Assembly (NCBI RefSeq): GCF_014650895.1
Contig: NZ_BMVV01000009.1
Location: forward strand, 3,102 to 67,101
DNA: 64,000 nucleotides
From: Streptomyces omiyaensis
Lineage (GTDB): Bacteria > Actinomycetota > Actinomycetes > Streptomycetales > Streptomycetaceae
Direction: 5' to 3'
Both the position numbers and the translations under genes were made by a program. The notes under the pieces were generated by a model. The model saw only the letters and a program-made list of their open reading frames with translations. It did no database searches and was not told the DNA's origin. Of this stretch, positions 44,294 to 51,663 are shown piece by piece; position 1 is the first letter of the stretch; every line of letters starts with the position of its first letter.

Positions 44294-45374
44294 AGTCGTG
44301 GCCGTCCGCCTGCGCCAGATAGATCCGCTGGCGCACGTGACGGCCGCTCAGACCGAGCAGTCCGCGCGGCCCTTCGTAGGAGACGTGCTCGGCGGCCGCG
44401 CCGATGGCGGACACGTCCAGGGTCCGCGCCCGCTCGATCAGCGCGGCGAGCAGCAGCACCCCCTCGTAGCAGGATTCGCCGAGACTGCCCGGCACCGGCG
44501 CGTCGATCCCGAAGCGCCCGGCGTACAGCCCGTGGAAGTCCATGCTGTTCCGGTCCGCGAGCGAGGCGAAGAAACCGGCCGTGCTGAACAGGTCGACGGT
44601 GGCGTCCGGTCCGCTGCCCAGCAGCATGTTCTCGTCCATCAGCGTGCTCAGCCGCAGACACCGCCGGTCGAGACCCGACGCGGCGAACGCCCGGTTGAAC
44701 CGGACGGCGTCGCTGCCCACCAGCAGCATCAGCACCCCGTCCGCGTCCGTCCGCTCGACGCGCCGCAGCACCTCGCCGAAGTCCTCGGCGCCCAGCGGCA
44801 GATAGGCCTCCCCGCACACCCGGCCCCGGCACGCGCGCGCGTACCGGCGGGCCGCCCGCGCGGTGTGCCGGGGCCAGACGTAGTCGTTGCCGACGACGAA
44901 CCAGCGCCGCGCGCCGCGCGCCTCGGCCAGCCACGTCATGGCCGGCAGCAGCTGCCCGGCGGGGGTCTCGCTGGTCAGGAAGACGCCCTCGGTGTGCTCC
45001 CCGCCCTCGTACAGCGCCGTGTAGACGTACGGCACCCGGTGCGCGATCCGCGGCGCGACCGCCCGCCGCACCGAGGAGATGTGCCAGCCGGTGACGCCCT
45101 GCACCGCTCCCGTCGCCACCAGCGCCTCGACCTCCGCGGCGACCCGGCGGGGAGCGGCGCCGCCGTCGACCTCGACCAGCCGCAGCTCCCTGCCCAGCAC
45201 GCCGCCCGCCTTGTTGACCTCCTCGGCCGCCAGGCGGGCGCAGGCCTCGCAGGTCGGGCCGAAGATGCCGCCGGGCCCCTGCATCGGGTAGACGAGGGCG
45301 ACGTTCACCACCGACTCGTCGGCCGTGAACCACTCGGGGGTGCGGACGGGGAGCGGCCGGTGCATGGCCCCCAT
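44250..45374 (-). CDS. Cytoplasmic amide/urea receptor-like protein (AmiC/UrtA fold)
   Basis: About 374 aa from ATG 45374; ATG 45365 (HRPLPVRTPEWFTADES) also possible. VNVALVYPMQGPGGIFGPTC, GVTGWHISSVRRAVAPRIAH, YVYTALYEGGEHTEGVFLTS, and RHVRQRIYLAQADGHDFNVL align with the AmiC/UrtA branch of type I periplasmic-binding proteins. There is no signal peptide or lipobox, so it should stay inside the cell like Pseudomonas AmiC, which senses amides and holds AmiR. No AmiR/ANTAR gene is adjacent. Its location next to urt and MarR suggests a ligand sensor. Confidence 0.75.
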   Translation of the reverse strand: MGAMHRPLPVRTPEWFTADESVVNVALVYPMQGPGGIFGPTCEACARLAAEEVNKAGGVLGRELRLVEVDGGAAPRRVAAEVEALVATGAVQGVTGWHISSVRRAVAPRIAHRVPYVYTALYEGGEHTEGVFLTSETPAGQLLPAMTWLAEARGARRWFVVGNDYVWPRHTARAARRYARACRGRVCGEAYLPLGAEDFGEVLRRVERTDADGVLMLLVGSDAVRFNRAFAASGLDRRCLRLSTLMDENMLLGSGPDATVDLFSTAGFFASLADRNSMDFHGLYAGRFGIDAPVPGSLGESCYEGVLLLAALIERARTLDVSAIGAAAEHVSYEGPRGLLGLSGRHVRQRIYLAQADGHDFNVLAQLPAPPPPR

Positions 45375-45460
45375 GATTGCCGCCCCCGCGGCGGCGCCCA
45401 AGCGGCGACCTGGATCGAGACCGAATCGTAGAGTCGCGGCGCGCCGGGCGGACAGGCGGC

Positions 45461-45573
45461 ACCGTCCGGTCCGGCGGAGGGCGGTTCCGGCGGGAGGGCG
45501 GGGCGGCGTCGGGCCCGGCGGAGGACGGTCCCGACGGGCCGGTGGGGGCGGCGTCCGGTCCGGCGGAGGACGG
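45461..45573. repeat. Degenerate 45-bp tandem repeat, about 2.5 copies
   Basis: A ~23-bp block (GTCCGGTCCGGCGGAGG and variants) recurs at 45461, 45506 and 45551, exactly 45 bp apart. Located between the receptor-like gene and the CoA-transferase genes. In the plus strand it could encode a 15-residue repeat, but no gene is apparent. Confidence 0.7.
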
Positions 45574-45584
45574 GCGCCGAGGGC

Positions 45585-46244
45585 TCAGCCGGTCCGGACG
45601 TCCCCCACTCCGGCCGGGACCAGGAGGTCGGCGGCCGTCGCGGCCCGGACCTCCTCGACCCCGACGCCGGGGGCGAGTTCGACCAGGGCGAAGCCCTCGG
45701 GGGTGACGTCCAGGACGGCGAGATCGGTGACGATCCGCTGGACGACCCCCCGGCCGGTCAGGGGGAGGGTGCAGGCGTCGACGAGTTTCGGGGTGCCGTC
45801 CTTGGCGGTGTGCTCCATGAGGACGACGACCCGGCCGGCGCCGTGGACGAGGTCCATCGCCCCGCCCATGCCCTTCACCATCTTGCCGGGGATCATCCAG
45901 TTGGCGAGGTCGCCCGAGGAGGAGACCTGCATCGCGCCGAGGACGGCCGTGTGGATGTGGCCGCCGCGGATCATCCCGAAGGAGAGCGCCGAGTCGAAGA
46001 ACGACGCCCCCGGCAGGGTCGTGACGGTCTCCTTGCCCGCGTTGACGAGGTCGGGATCGAGCTCCTCCTCCGTCGGGTACGGGCCGACGCCGAGGATGCC
46101 GTTCTCGGACTGGAGCACCACCTCCACGCCGGGCGGCAGGTGGTTGGGGATGAGCGTCGGAAGCCCGATGCCGAGGTTCACGTAGCTGCCGTCGGCCAGT
46201 TCCAGGGCGGCGCGGGCCGCCATCTGCTCGCGGGTCAGGGTCAT
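45585..46244 (-). CDS. 3-oxoacid CoA-transferase subunit B
   Basis: 219 aa. The catalytic Glu is in VVLQSENGILGVGPYP (SENG motif); start YVNLGIGLPTLIPNHLP and end VELAPGVGVEEVRAAT are typical of the beta subunit (ScoB/PcaJ type). It transfers CoA from succinyl-CoA to a 3-oxoacid such as acetoacetate or 3-oxoadipate. ATGA overlap with subunit A. With the nearby 3-hydroxybutyrate dehydrogenase, acetoacetate is the likelier substrate. Confidence 0.93.
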   Translation of the reverse strand: MTLTREQMAARAALELADGSYVNLGIGLPTLIPNHLPPGVEVVLQSENGILGVGPYPTEEELDPDLVNAGKETVTTLPGASFFDSALSFGMIRGGHIHTAVLGAMQVSSSGDLANWMIPGKMVKGMGGAMDLVHGAGRVVVLMEHTAKDGTPKLVDACTLPLTGRGVVQRIVTDLAVLDVTPEGFALVELAPGVGVEEVRAATAADLLVPAGVGDVRTG

Positions 46245-47020
46245 CGGACGGCGCCTTCCTGTCGGACGGTACGACGCTCGACGCGCCGCTCGGCGGCGGG
46301 GTCGCCGGGCGTCACCCGGACCACCCGCTGGACGAAGACGCCGGGCAGGTGCACCTCGTCGGGGTCGAGCTCGCCCGGCTCGACCAGGTGGTCGACCTCG
46401 GCGACGGTGATCCGTCCGGCCATGGCGGCCAGCGGGTTGAAGTTCCGGGCCGAGGAGCGGAAGACGAGATTGCCGTGCCGGTCCCCGACGGTCGCCCGGA
46501 CCAGCGCGAAGTCCGTCGTGATCGCCTCCTCCAGGAGGTAGGGCCGCCCGCCGAACTCCCGCGTCTCCTTCGGCGGCGAGGCCACGGCGACCCCGCCGTC
46601 GGCGGTGTACCGCCACGGCAGGCCGCCCTCGCCGACCTGCGTGCCGGTGCCGGCGGGGGTGTAGAAGGCGGGGATGCCCGCGCCGCCCGCCCGCAGCCGC
46701 TCCGCCAGGGTGCCCTGCGGGACGAGCTCGACCTCCAGCTCGCCGCTCAGGTACTGCCGGGCGAACTCCTTGTTCTCGCCCACGTACGAACTCGTCATCC
46801 GGGAGATCCGTCCCGCGGCGAGCAGCAGGCCCAGCCCCCAGTCGTCGACGCCGCAGTTGTTCGACACGACCCTCAGACCGCCGACCCCGCGCTGCCACAG
46901 GGCGTCGATCAGCGTGCCGGGGATCCCGCACAGCCCGAAGCCGCCCACGGCGAGCGTGGCGCCCGCGGGGATGTCGGCCACCGCCTCCGCCGCGCTCGCG
47001 ACCGTCTTGTCCAGACCCAT
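46241..47020 (-). CDS. 3-oxoacid CoA-transferase subunit A
   Basis: 259 aa. ATLAVGGFGLCGIPGTLIDA (CoA-binding GGFG-GxP motif), VVSNNCGVDDWGLGLLLAAG, MTSSYVGENKEFARQYLSGE and FYTPAGTGTQVGEGG are standard for the alpha subunit (ScoA/PcaI). Forms a complex with subunit B encoded just downstream. An upstream TTG/GTG could extend it, but ATG 47020 fits the family start. Confidence 0.93.
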   Translation of the reverse strand: MGLDKTVASAAEAVADIPAGATLAVGGFGLCGIPGTLIDALWQRGVGGLRVVSNNCGVDDWGLGLLLAAGRISRMTSSYVGENKEFARQYLSGELEVELVPQGTLAERLRAGGAGIPAFYTPAGTGTQVGEGGLPWRYTADGGVAVASPPKETREFGGRPYLLEEAITTDFALVRATVGDRHGNLVFRSSARNFNPLAAMAGRITVAEVDHLVEPGELDPDEVHLPGVFVQRVVRVTPGDPAAERRVERRTVRQEGAVR

Positions 47021-47563
47021 ACGGACCCTTTCCCTCGGGCGGCCCGCCGCGGCGTCCTGCGCCGGCACGGGCCGCCGATACGACCGATGGGCAGCGAGCC
47101 TAGGCAGGCGCCGGGGGCCCGGCCATGGTGGTCGTCCACACACCGGCCCCGGGGGAGATGGTGCCCACCACCTCCCGCGTGCGGCGGCGACCGCCCCGGC
47201 CGCGACCGCCGCGCACACCCTTTCGCGGCCCTTCCGCGCCCCGAGGCCGGGGCCTCGGGGCGCGGATCCCAGCCCGGGTCCCGGGCCCCGGCCTCGGGGC
47301 GCGGCCGGCACCGTCACCAGCCTGCCCGCCACCGTGCCCCCTCTCCCCGCCCCCCCCCGCACCGTGCCCCCTCTCCCCGCCCCCCACAGCGCTCCGTCCC
47401 GCCCGCCCCGCTCCGGGCATCCCGGCCACCCGTCCGCCCCGGGCGGATGGTGCCCCGCCCCACCACGGGGCCGTCAGGAATGGGCGATACGCCCATGGGT
47501 CGGAACGAATCGCCGTCATAGCCTCTCGCGCGTCCCAGAAACCCGATCCCCGGAGGCACCACG
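47021..47563. other. Divergent intergenic region with large palindrome and repeats
   Basis: 543 bp between the divergent CoA-transferase and esterase genes, with no convincing gene. It contains an inverted repeat with perfect 16-bp arms and a 2-nt centre (47233-47266), a partial direct copy of its right arm near 47289-47303, and a ~28-bp C-rich direct repeat (47331 and 47361; core ACCGTGCCCCCTCTCCCCGC). Confidence 0.7.
47233..47266. repeat. 34-bp near-perfect palindrome
   Basis: Left arm TCCGCGCCCCGAGGCC (47233-47248), centre GG, right arm GGCCTCGGGGCGCGGA (47251-47266). It lies between divergent promoters, so it is not an obvious terminator for either gene; it could be an operator or an extruding hairpin. 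Confidence 0.75.
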
Positions 47564-48997
47564 ATGCGTCTCTCCCCCGGCTCCCCGCCGGGCGCGCTGC
47601 GCCGCCGCACGCTCACGCTCCTCACCGCGTCCGCCCTCGCGCTCACCGCCGTCCCGGCCGCCGCGGCCCCCGGCACCGCCGCCCAGGGAAGCCCGGCCGG
47701 ACACTGCGCCCGCCAGAACCACGTCCGCGTTCCCGGCGCCGAACTCCAGCGGACGGCCTGCCTGGACGAGCTGACCACGGCCGGCACCGTCGCCTCCGGG
47801 CACACCGACCCGGCCGACTGGGCCGGGCTCACCCCCAAGGGCCTGGCCGTCCCCACCGGCGTCCCCGGCCTCCAGATCGACGGCTACTTCCCCGACACCT
47901 CCACCACCAACACCAACCACGGCTGGAACCACGACGCCCAGTTCGTCATCCGGCTGCCCGATCGCTGGAACGGCGGGCTGGTCGTCGCCGGCACCCCCGG
48001 CAACCGCGAGCAGTACGCCAACGACCGGGCCATCGCCGACTGGGTGCTGGCCAAGGGGTACGCCTACGCCGCCACCGACAAGGGCAACACCGGCCTCGCC
48101 TTCCACCGCGACGGCCGCGCCCCCGGCGACGCGATCGCCGAGTGGAACGCGCGCCTCACCCAGCTCACCCGGGCCGCCAGGTCCGTGGTGGCGCAGCGCT
48201 ACCACCGCCCGCCCGCCCGCACCCTGGCCACCGGCATGTCCAACGGCGGCTACCTGGTGCGCTGGCAGCTGGAGAACCGTCCCGAGCTGTACGACGGCGG
48301 CGTCGACTGGGAAGGCACCCTCTGGCGCGCCGACGGCCCCACCCTCCTCGACTTCCTCCCGAAGGCCCTGCGCGCCTACCCGGCCTACGCGGCGGGCGGC
48401 GACGGCGCCGACCGCGCGCGGCGCGAGCTGCACGCCGCGGGCTTCCCCGCCGGCTCCGAGTTCCTGTGGCCGTACCACCACCAGGTCTACTGGGACCTCA
48501 CCCAGCGCATCTACCGCGAGGAGCTGGACCCCGGCTTCGACGGCGCGACCGAGGCCGGCACCCCGTACTGCGCGACGGGCACGCCCGCCTGCGACACCGA
48601 CTACGCCTACGCGTCCCGGCCCGAGGAGGTCCGGCGGGCCGTCGGGAAGATCGCCCTCACCGGCCGGATCGGCAAGCCCCTGATCACCCTGCACGGCACC
48701 CTCGACGTCCTGCTCCCCATCGGCGAGGACTCCGACGTCTACGCCCGCATGGTGCGCGACGCGGGCCGGGGAGGGCTGCACCGCTACTACCGCGTCGAGG
48801 GCGGCACCCACACCGACGCGCTGTACGACGTCTTCCCCGACCGGCTGCGGCCGCTCGTGCCGTGCCACCGCAGCGGCTTCACGGCGCTGGAGGAGTGGCT
48901 CGCCACCGGCGCCCGCCCGCCGGCCTCCGGGACCGTCGCCATGCCGTCCCCGGCGGACCCGGCCGAGCTCCTGAACCGCTGCCCCCTCGGCGGCTAG
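47564..48997 (+). CDS. Secreted alpha/beta-hydrolase (oligomer hydrolase/tannase-like)
   Basis: 477 aa. Signal peptide: basic RLSPGSPPGALRRRTLTLL then ASALALTAVPAAAA, cleavage near AAAAP. Mature enzyme: HDAQFVIRLPDRWNGGLVVA (first strand, oxyanion region), nucleophile elbow ARTLATGMSNGGYLVRWQLE (GMSNG), late LITLHGTLDVLLPIGEDSDV with the catalytic Asp, and EGGTHTDALYDV with the catalytic His. The family spans tannase/feruloyl esterases and 3-hydroxybutyrate-oligomer hydrolases. The neighbours (hydroxybutyrate dehydrogenase, CoA transferase) favour a 3-hydroxybutyrate ester substrate, by inference. Confidence 0.8.
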   Translation: MRLSPGSPPGALRRRTLTLLTASALALTAVPAAAAPGTAAQGSPAGHCARQNHVRVPGAELQRTACLDELTTAGTVASGHTDPADWAGLTPKGLAVPTGVPGLQIDGYFPDTSTTNTNHGWNHDAQFVIRLPDRWNGGLVVAGTPGNREQYANDRAIADWVLAKGYAYAATDKGNTGLAFHRDGRAPGDAIAEWNARLTQLTRAARSVVAQRYHRPPARTLATGMSNGGYLVRWQLENRPELYDGGVDWEGTLWRADGPTLLDFLPKALRAYPAYAAGGDGADRARRELHAAGFPAGSEFLWPYHHQVYWDLTQRIYREELDPGFDGATEAGTPYCATGTPACDTDYAYASRPEEVRRAVGKIALTGRIGKPLITLHGTLDVLLPIGEDSDVYARMVRDAGRGGLHRYYRVEGGTHTDALYDVFPDRLRPLVPCHRSGFTALEEWLATGARPPASGTVAMPSPADPAELLNRCPLGG

Positions 48998-49003
48998 CCG
49001 CCG

Positions 49004-49024
49004 CAGTGGTGCCGCACACCACTG
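49004..49024. promoter_or_regulatory. Inverted repeat between hydrolase and dehydrogenase genes
   Basis: CAGTGGTG-CCGCA-CACCACTG, perfect 8-bp arms. It begins 6 nt after the hydrolase stop and ends 68 nt before the dehydrogenase start. It could be a weak terminator or an operator for the activator at 51664. Confidence 0.5.
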
Positions 49025-49091
49025 TCGGACCGTTCTTTGTGGTGGTCCCGTCCATGGGAGGGGCCCGGAGCTCTCCCTACTGTTTCCGGCC

Positions 49092-49883
49092 ATGACGAAC
49101 ACATTTCCCACCCCGGTCCCCCCGCCGCCCACCGCGGCGGCCGACCTGACCGGTCGCACCGCCCTGGTGACCGGTGGCGGCAGCGGCATCGGCCGGGCCT
49201 GCGCGCTGGCCCTGGCGGAGGCGGGGGCCACCGTGCACGTCGTGGACCGGGACGGCCCGGCCGCCGAGGCGGTCGCGAAGGCCGCCGGCGGACAGGCGCA
49301 CGAGGCCGATCTCGCGGACCGGGCCGCGATCGACCTCCTCCCGTCCGACGTCGACATCCTCGTCAACAACGCGGGGCTCCAGCACGTCGCCCCGCTCACC
49401 GAGTTCCCCCCGGAGCGCTTCGCGCTCCTCCAGAGTGTGATGGTCACCGCCCCGTTCCTGCTCATGCGGCGCACGCTGCCGCACATGTACGGACGGGGCT
49501 GGGGCAGGATCGTCAACGTCTCCAGCGTCCACGGCCTGCGGGCCAGCGCCTACAAGGCCGCCTACGTCGCCGCCAAGCACGCCCTGGAAGGGCTCAGCAA
49601 GGTCGCCGCCATCGAAGGCGCGCCGCACGGCGTGACCAGCAACTGCGTGAACCCCGGATACGTCCGGACCCCCCTGGTCGAGGGACAGGTCCGCGACCAG
49701 GCCGCCGCCCACGGCATCAGCGAGGGCGACGTCCTGGCCGACGTCATGCTGGCCCGCTCGCCCGTCAAGCGCCTGCTGGAGGCGGAGGAGGTCGCCGCGG
49801 CCGTCCTGTGGCTCTGCGGACCCCACTCCGGCTACCTCACCGGCACGTCCCTGCCGCTGGACGGCGGCTGGACGGCGGGCTGA
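49092..49883 (+). CDS. 3-hydroxybutyrate dehydrogenase-like SDR
   Basis: 263 aa. NAD-binding LVTGGGSGIGRACALALAEA, NNAGLQHVAPLTEFP, catalytic Ser in VNVSSVHGLRAS, and Tyr/Lys in YKAAYVAAKHALEGLSKVAA. NAGLQHV-P-EFP, SVHGL-AS-YK-AYVAAKH and PVKRLLEAEEVAA are characteristic of D-3-hydroxybutyrate dehydrogenase, which oxidises 3-hydroxybutyrate to acetoacetate with NAD+. The first ~17 residues are Pro-rich and atypical. It lies after the secreted hydrolase and before the symporter. Confidence 0.87.
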   Translation: MTNTFPTPVPPPPTAAADLTGRTALVTGGGSGIGRACALALAEAGATVHVVDRDGPAAEAVAKAAGGQAHEADLADRAAIDLLPSDVDILVNNAGLQHVAPLTEFPPERFALLQSVMVTAPFLLMRRTLPHMYGRGWGRIVNVSSVHGLRASAYKAAYVAAKHALEGLSKVAAIEGAPHGVTSNCVNPGYVRTPLVEGQVRDQAAAHGISEGDVLADVMLARSPVKRLLEAEEVAAAVLWLCGPHSGYLTGTSLPLDGGWTAG

Positions 49884-50074
49884 CCCCGAGCCCGCCCCGC
49901 TCACCCCACCGCATCACCAGTCCCACACTGCACCTCCAGTCCCACCTGCACCATCTGTCACACCCGCACCACCCGCCTCATCAAGCACCATTCATCCCAC
50001 CCGCTTCACCCCGTACCACCTGCAGAGCGCTCGTCCCCGTCCCCCTTCCGCCCGTTCGTGAAACCGGTGAACCC

Positions 50075-51442
50075 ATGTCTGACACCACCCAGCCGAGAGG
50101 CGGCATCGGCCGCATCGTCGGAGCGAGCCTGATCGGCACCACCATCGAGTGGTACGACTTCTTCCTGTACGGCTCGGCCGCCGCGCTCGTCTTCAACACG
50201 CTGTTCTTCCCCACCGCCGACCCCCTCGTGGGCACGCTGATCGCCTTCATCACGTACGCCATCGGGTTCGCCGCCCGTCCGCTCGGCGGCATCGTCTTCG
50301 GGCACTTCGGGGACAAGATCGGGCGCAAGAAGCTGCTGGTGCTCAGCCTCCTGATGATGGGCGGCGCCACCTTCGCGATGGGCCTCCTGCCCACGTACGG
50401 GACGATCGGCATCGGCGCGCCGATCCTGCTGACGGTGCTGCGGCTCGTCCAGGGCTTCGCCCTCGGCGGCGAGTGGGGCGGCGCCGTCCTGATCGTCTCC
50501 GAGCACGGCGGCGACAAGCACCGCGGCTTCTGGGCGTCCTGGCCGCAGGCCGGCGCCCCCGGCGGCAACCTGCTCGCCACCGGTGTCCTGGCGCTGCTCG
50601 CCGCCGTCCAGTCGGAGGCCGACTTCCAGGCCTGGGGCTGGCGGATCCCCTTCCTCCTGTCCGGCCTGCTCGTGGTGATCGGCCTGTGGATCCGCGTCTC
50701 GGTCTCCGAGTCCCCGGTGTTCCTGGAGGCCCAGGCGAAGGCGGAGGCGGCCGCCGCCGCGGGCGTCAAGGAGGAGGCCCCGGTCGTCGAGGTGTTCCGG
50801 CGCAGCTGGCGCGAGGTGCTGTCGGCCATCGGCACCCGCTTCGGCGAGAACATCTCGTACTACATCCTCACCTCCTTCCTCCTCGTGTACGTCACCGTCC
50901 ACCTGGAGCTGCCGAAGAGCACCGCCCTCAACGCGGTCCTCATCGGCTCGGCCGTCCACTTCTTCACCATCCCGCTGTGGGGCGCGCTGTCGGACCGGAT
51001 CGGCCGGCGTCCGGTCACCCTGATCGGCTCGGTCGGCATGGCGGTCTGGGCCTTCGTCTTCTTCGGGCTCGTCGACTCGAAGTCGTTCGCCGTGATCGCC
51101 CTCGCGGTCACCGCGGGCCTGCTGCTCCACGGCGCGATGTACGGCCCCCAGGCCGCCTTCATCTCGGAGATGTTCGACACGAAGGTCCGCTACTCCGGCG
51201 CCTCCATGGGCTCCCAGCTGGCCTCCATCGTCGCCGGCGCCCTCGCCCCGATCATCGCCGTCGAGCTGCTGAAGGAGTACGACTCCTCCACCCCGATCTC
51301 CGTCTACCTCTGTCTGGCGGCCGTGGTCACCACCCTCACCGTCGCCGTCACCCGCGAGACCCGCGGCCGTGACCTGGCCCGCGGCCGCGACGAGGCGCCG
51401 GCCGCCGCGCAGGCCCCGGTCTCCGCGGGCGACCGGGTCTAG
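50075..51442 (+). CDS. MHS-family MFS symporter
   Basis: 455 aa, 12 helices. Starts SLIGTTIEWYDFFLYGSAAA, the MHS (metabolite:H+ symporter) signature; GHFGDKIGRKKLLVLSLLMM and LRLVQGFALGGEWGGAVLIV are complete, and the second-half motif LSDRIGRRPVTLIGSVG is present. Such proteins import carboxylates (shikimate, alpha-ketoglutarate, short hydroxy acids). Here 3-hydroxybutyrate is a logical cargo. It follows the dehydrogenase by 191 bp of C-rich, G-poor sequence without a gene. The C-terminal DLARGRDEAPAAAQAPVSAG tail is low complexity. Confidence 0.88.
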   Translation: MSDTTQPRGGIGRIVGASLIGTTIEWYDFFLYGSAAALVFNTLFFPTADPLVGTLIAFITYAIGFAARPLGGIVFGHFGDKIGRKKLLVLSLLMMGGATFAMGLLPTYGTIGIGAPILLTVLRLVQGFALGGEWGGAVLIVSEHGGDKHRGFWASWPQAGAPGGNLLATGVLALLAAVQSEADFQAWGWRIPFLLSGLLVVIGLWIRVSVSESPVFLEAQAKAEAAAAAGVKEEAPVVEVFRRSWREVLSAIGTRFGENISYYILTSFLLVYVTVHLELPKSTALNAVLIGSAVHFFTIPLWGALSDRIGRRPVTLIGSVGMAVWAFVFFGLVDSKSFAVIALAVTAGLLLHGAMYGPQAAFISEMFDTKVRYSGASMGSQLASIVAGALAPIIAVELLKEYDSSTPISVYLCLAAVVTTLTVAVTRETRGRDLARGRDEAPAAAQAPVSAGDRV

Positions 51443-51544
51443 CGGCGAGGGCCGTGACCGGCCCGGGCCCGCCGTCCCCAGGGGGAGGACGACGGCCCGG
51501 GCCGTCCCCGTGCGGCCCCCGCCCCGCCCGGGCCGTCCCGCCCA

Positions 51545-51620
51545 TCGCCCCACCGCCTTATCGCCCCACCGCCTTATCGCTCCACCGCCTTATCGCTCCA
51601 CCGCCTCATCGCCCCACCGT
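51545..51620. repeat. 16-bp tandem repeat, nearly five copies
   Basis: Unit TCGCCCCACCGCCTTA starting at 51545, 51561, 51577, 51593 and 51609, with C/T changes and a decayed last copy. It lies 44-119 bp upstream of the GAF/PucR-type regulator gene, where it could affect transcription. Confidence 0.9.
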
Positions 51621-51663
51621 TCACCGCTCACCGCCCCGCCCACCGCCCCGCGAGGAGGCCCCC

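Noticed and set aside
51545..51620. 16-bp repeats considered as a CRISPR array
   Set aside because: Copies are directly adjacent without spacers and no cas genes are present.
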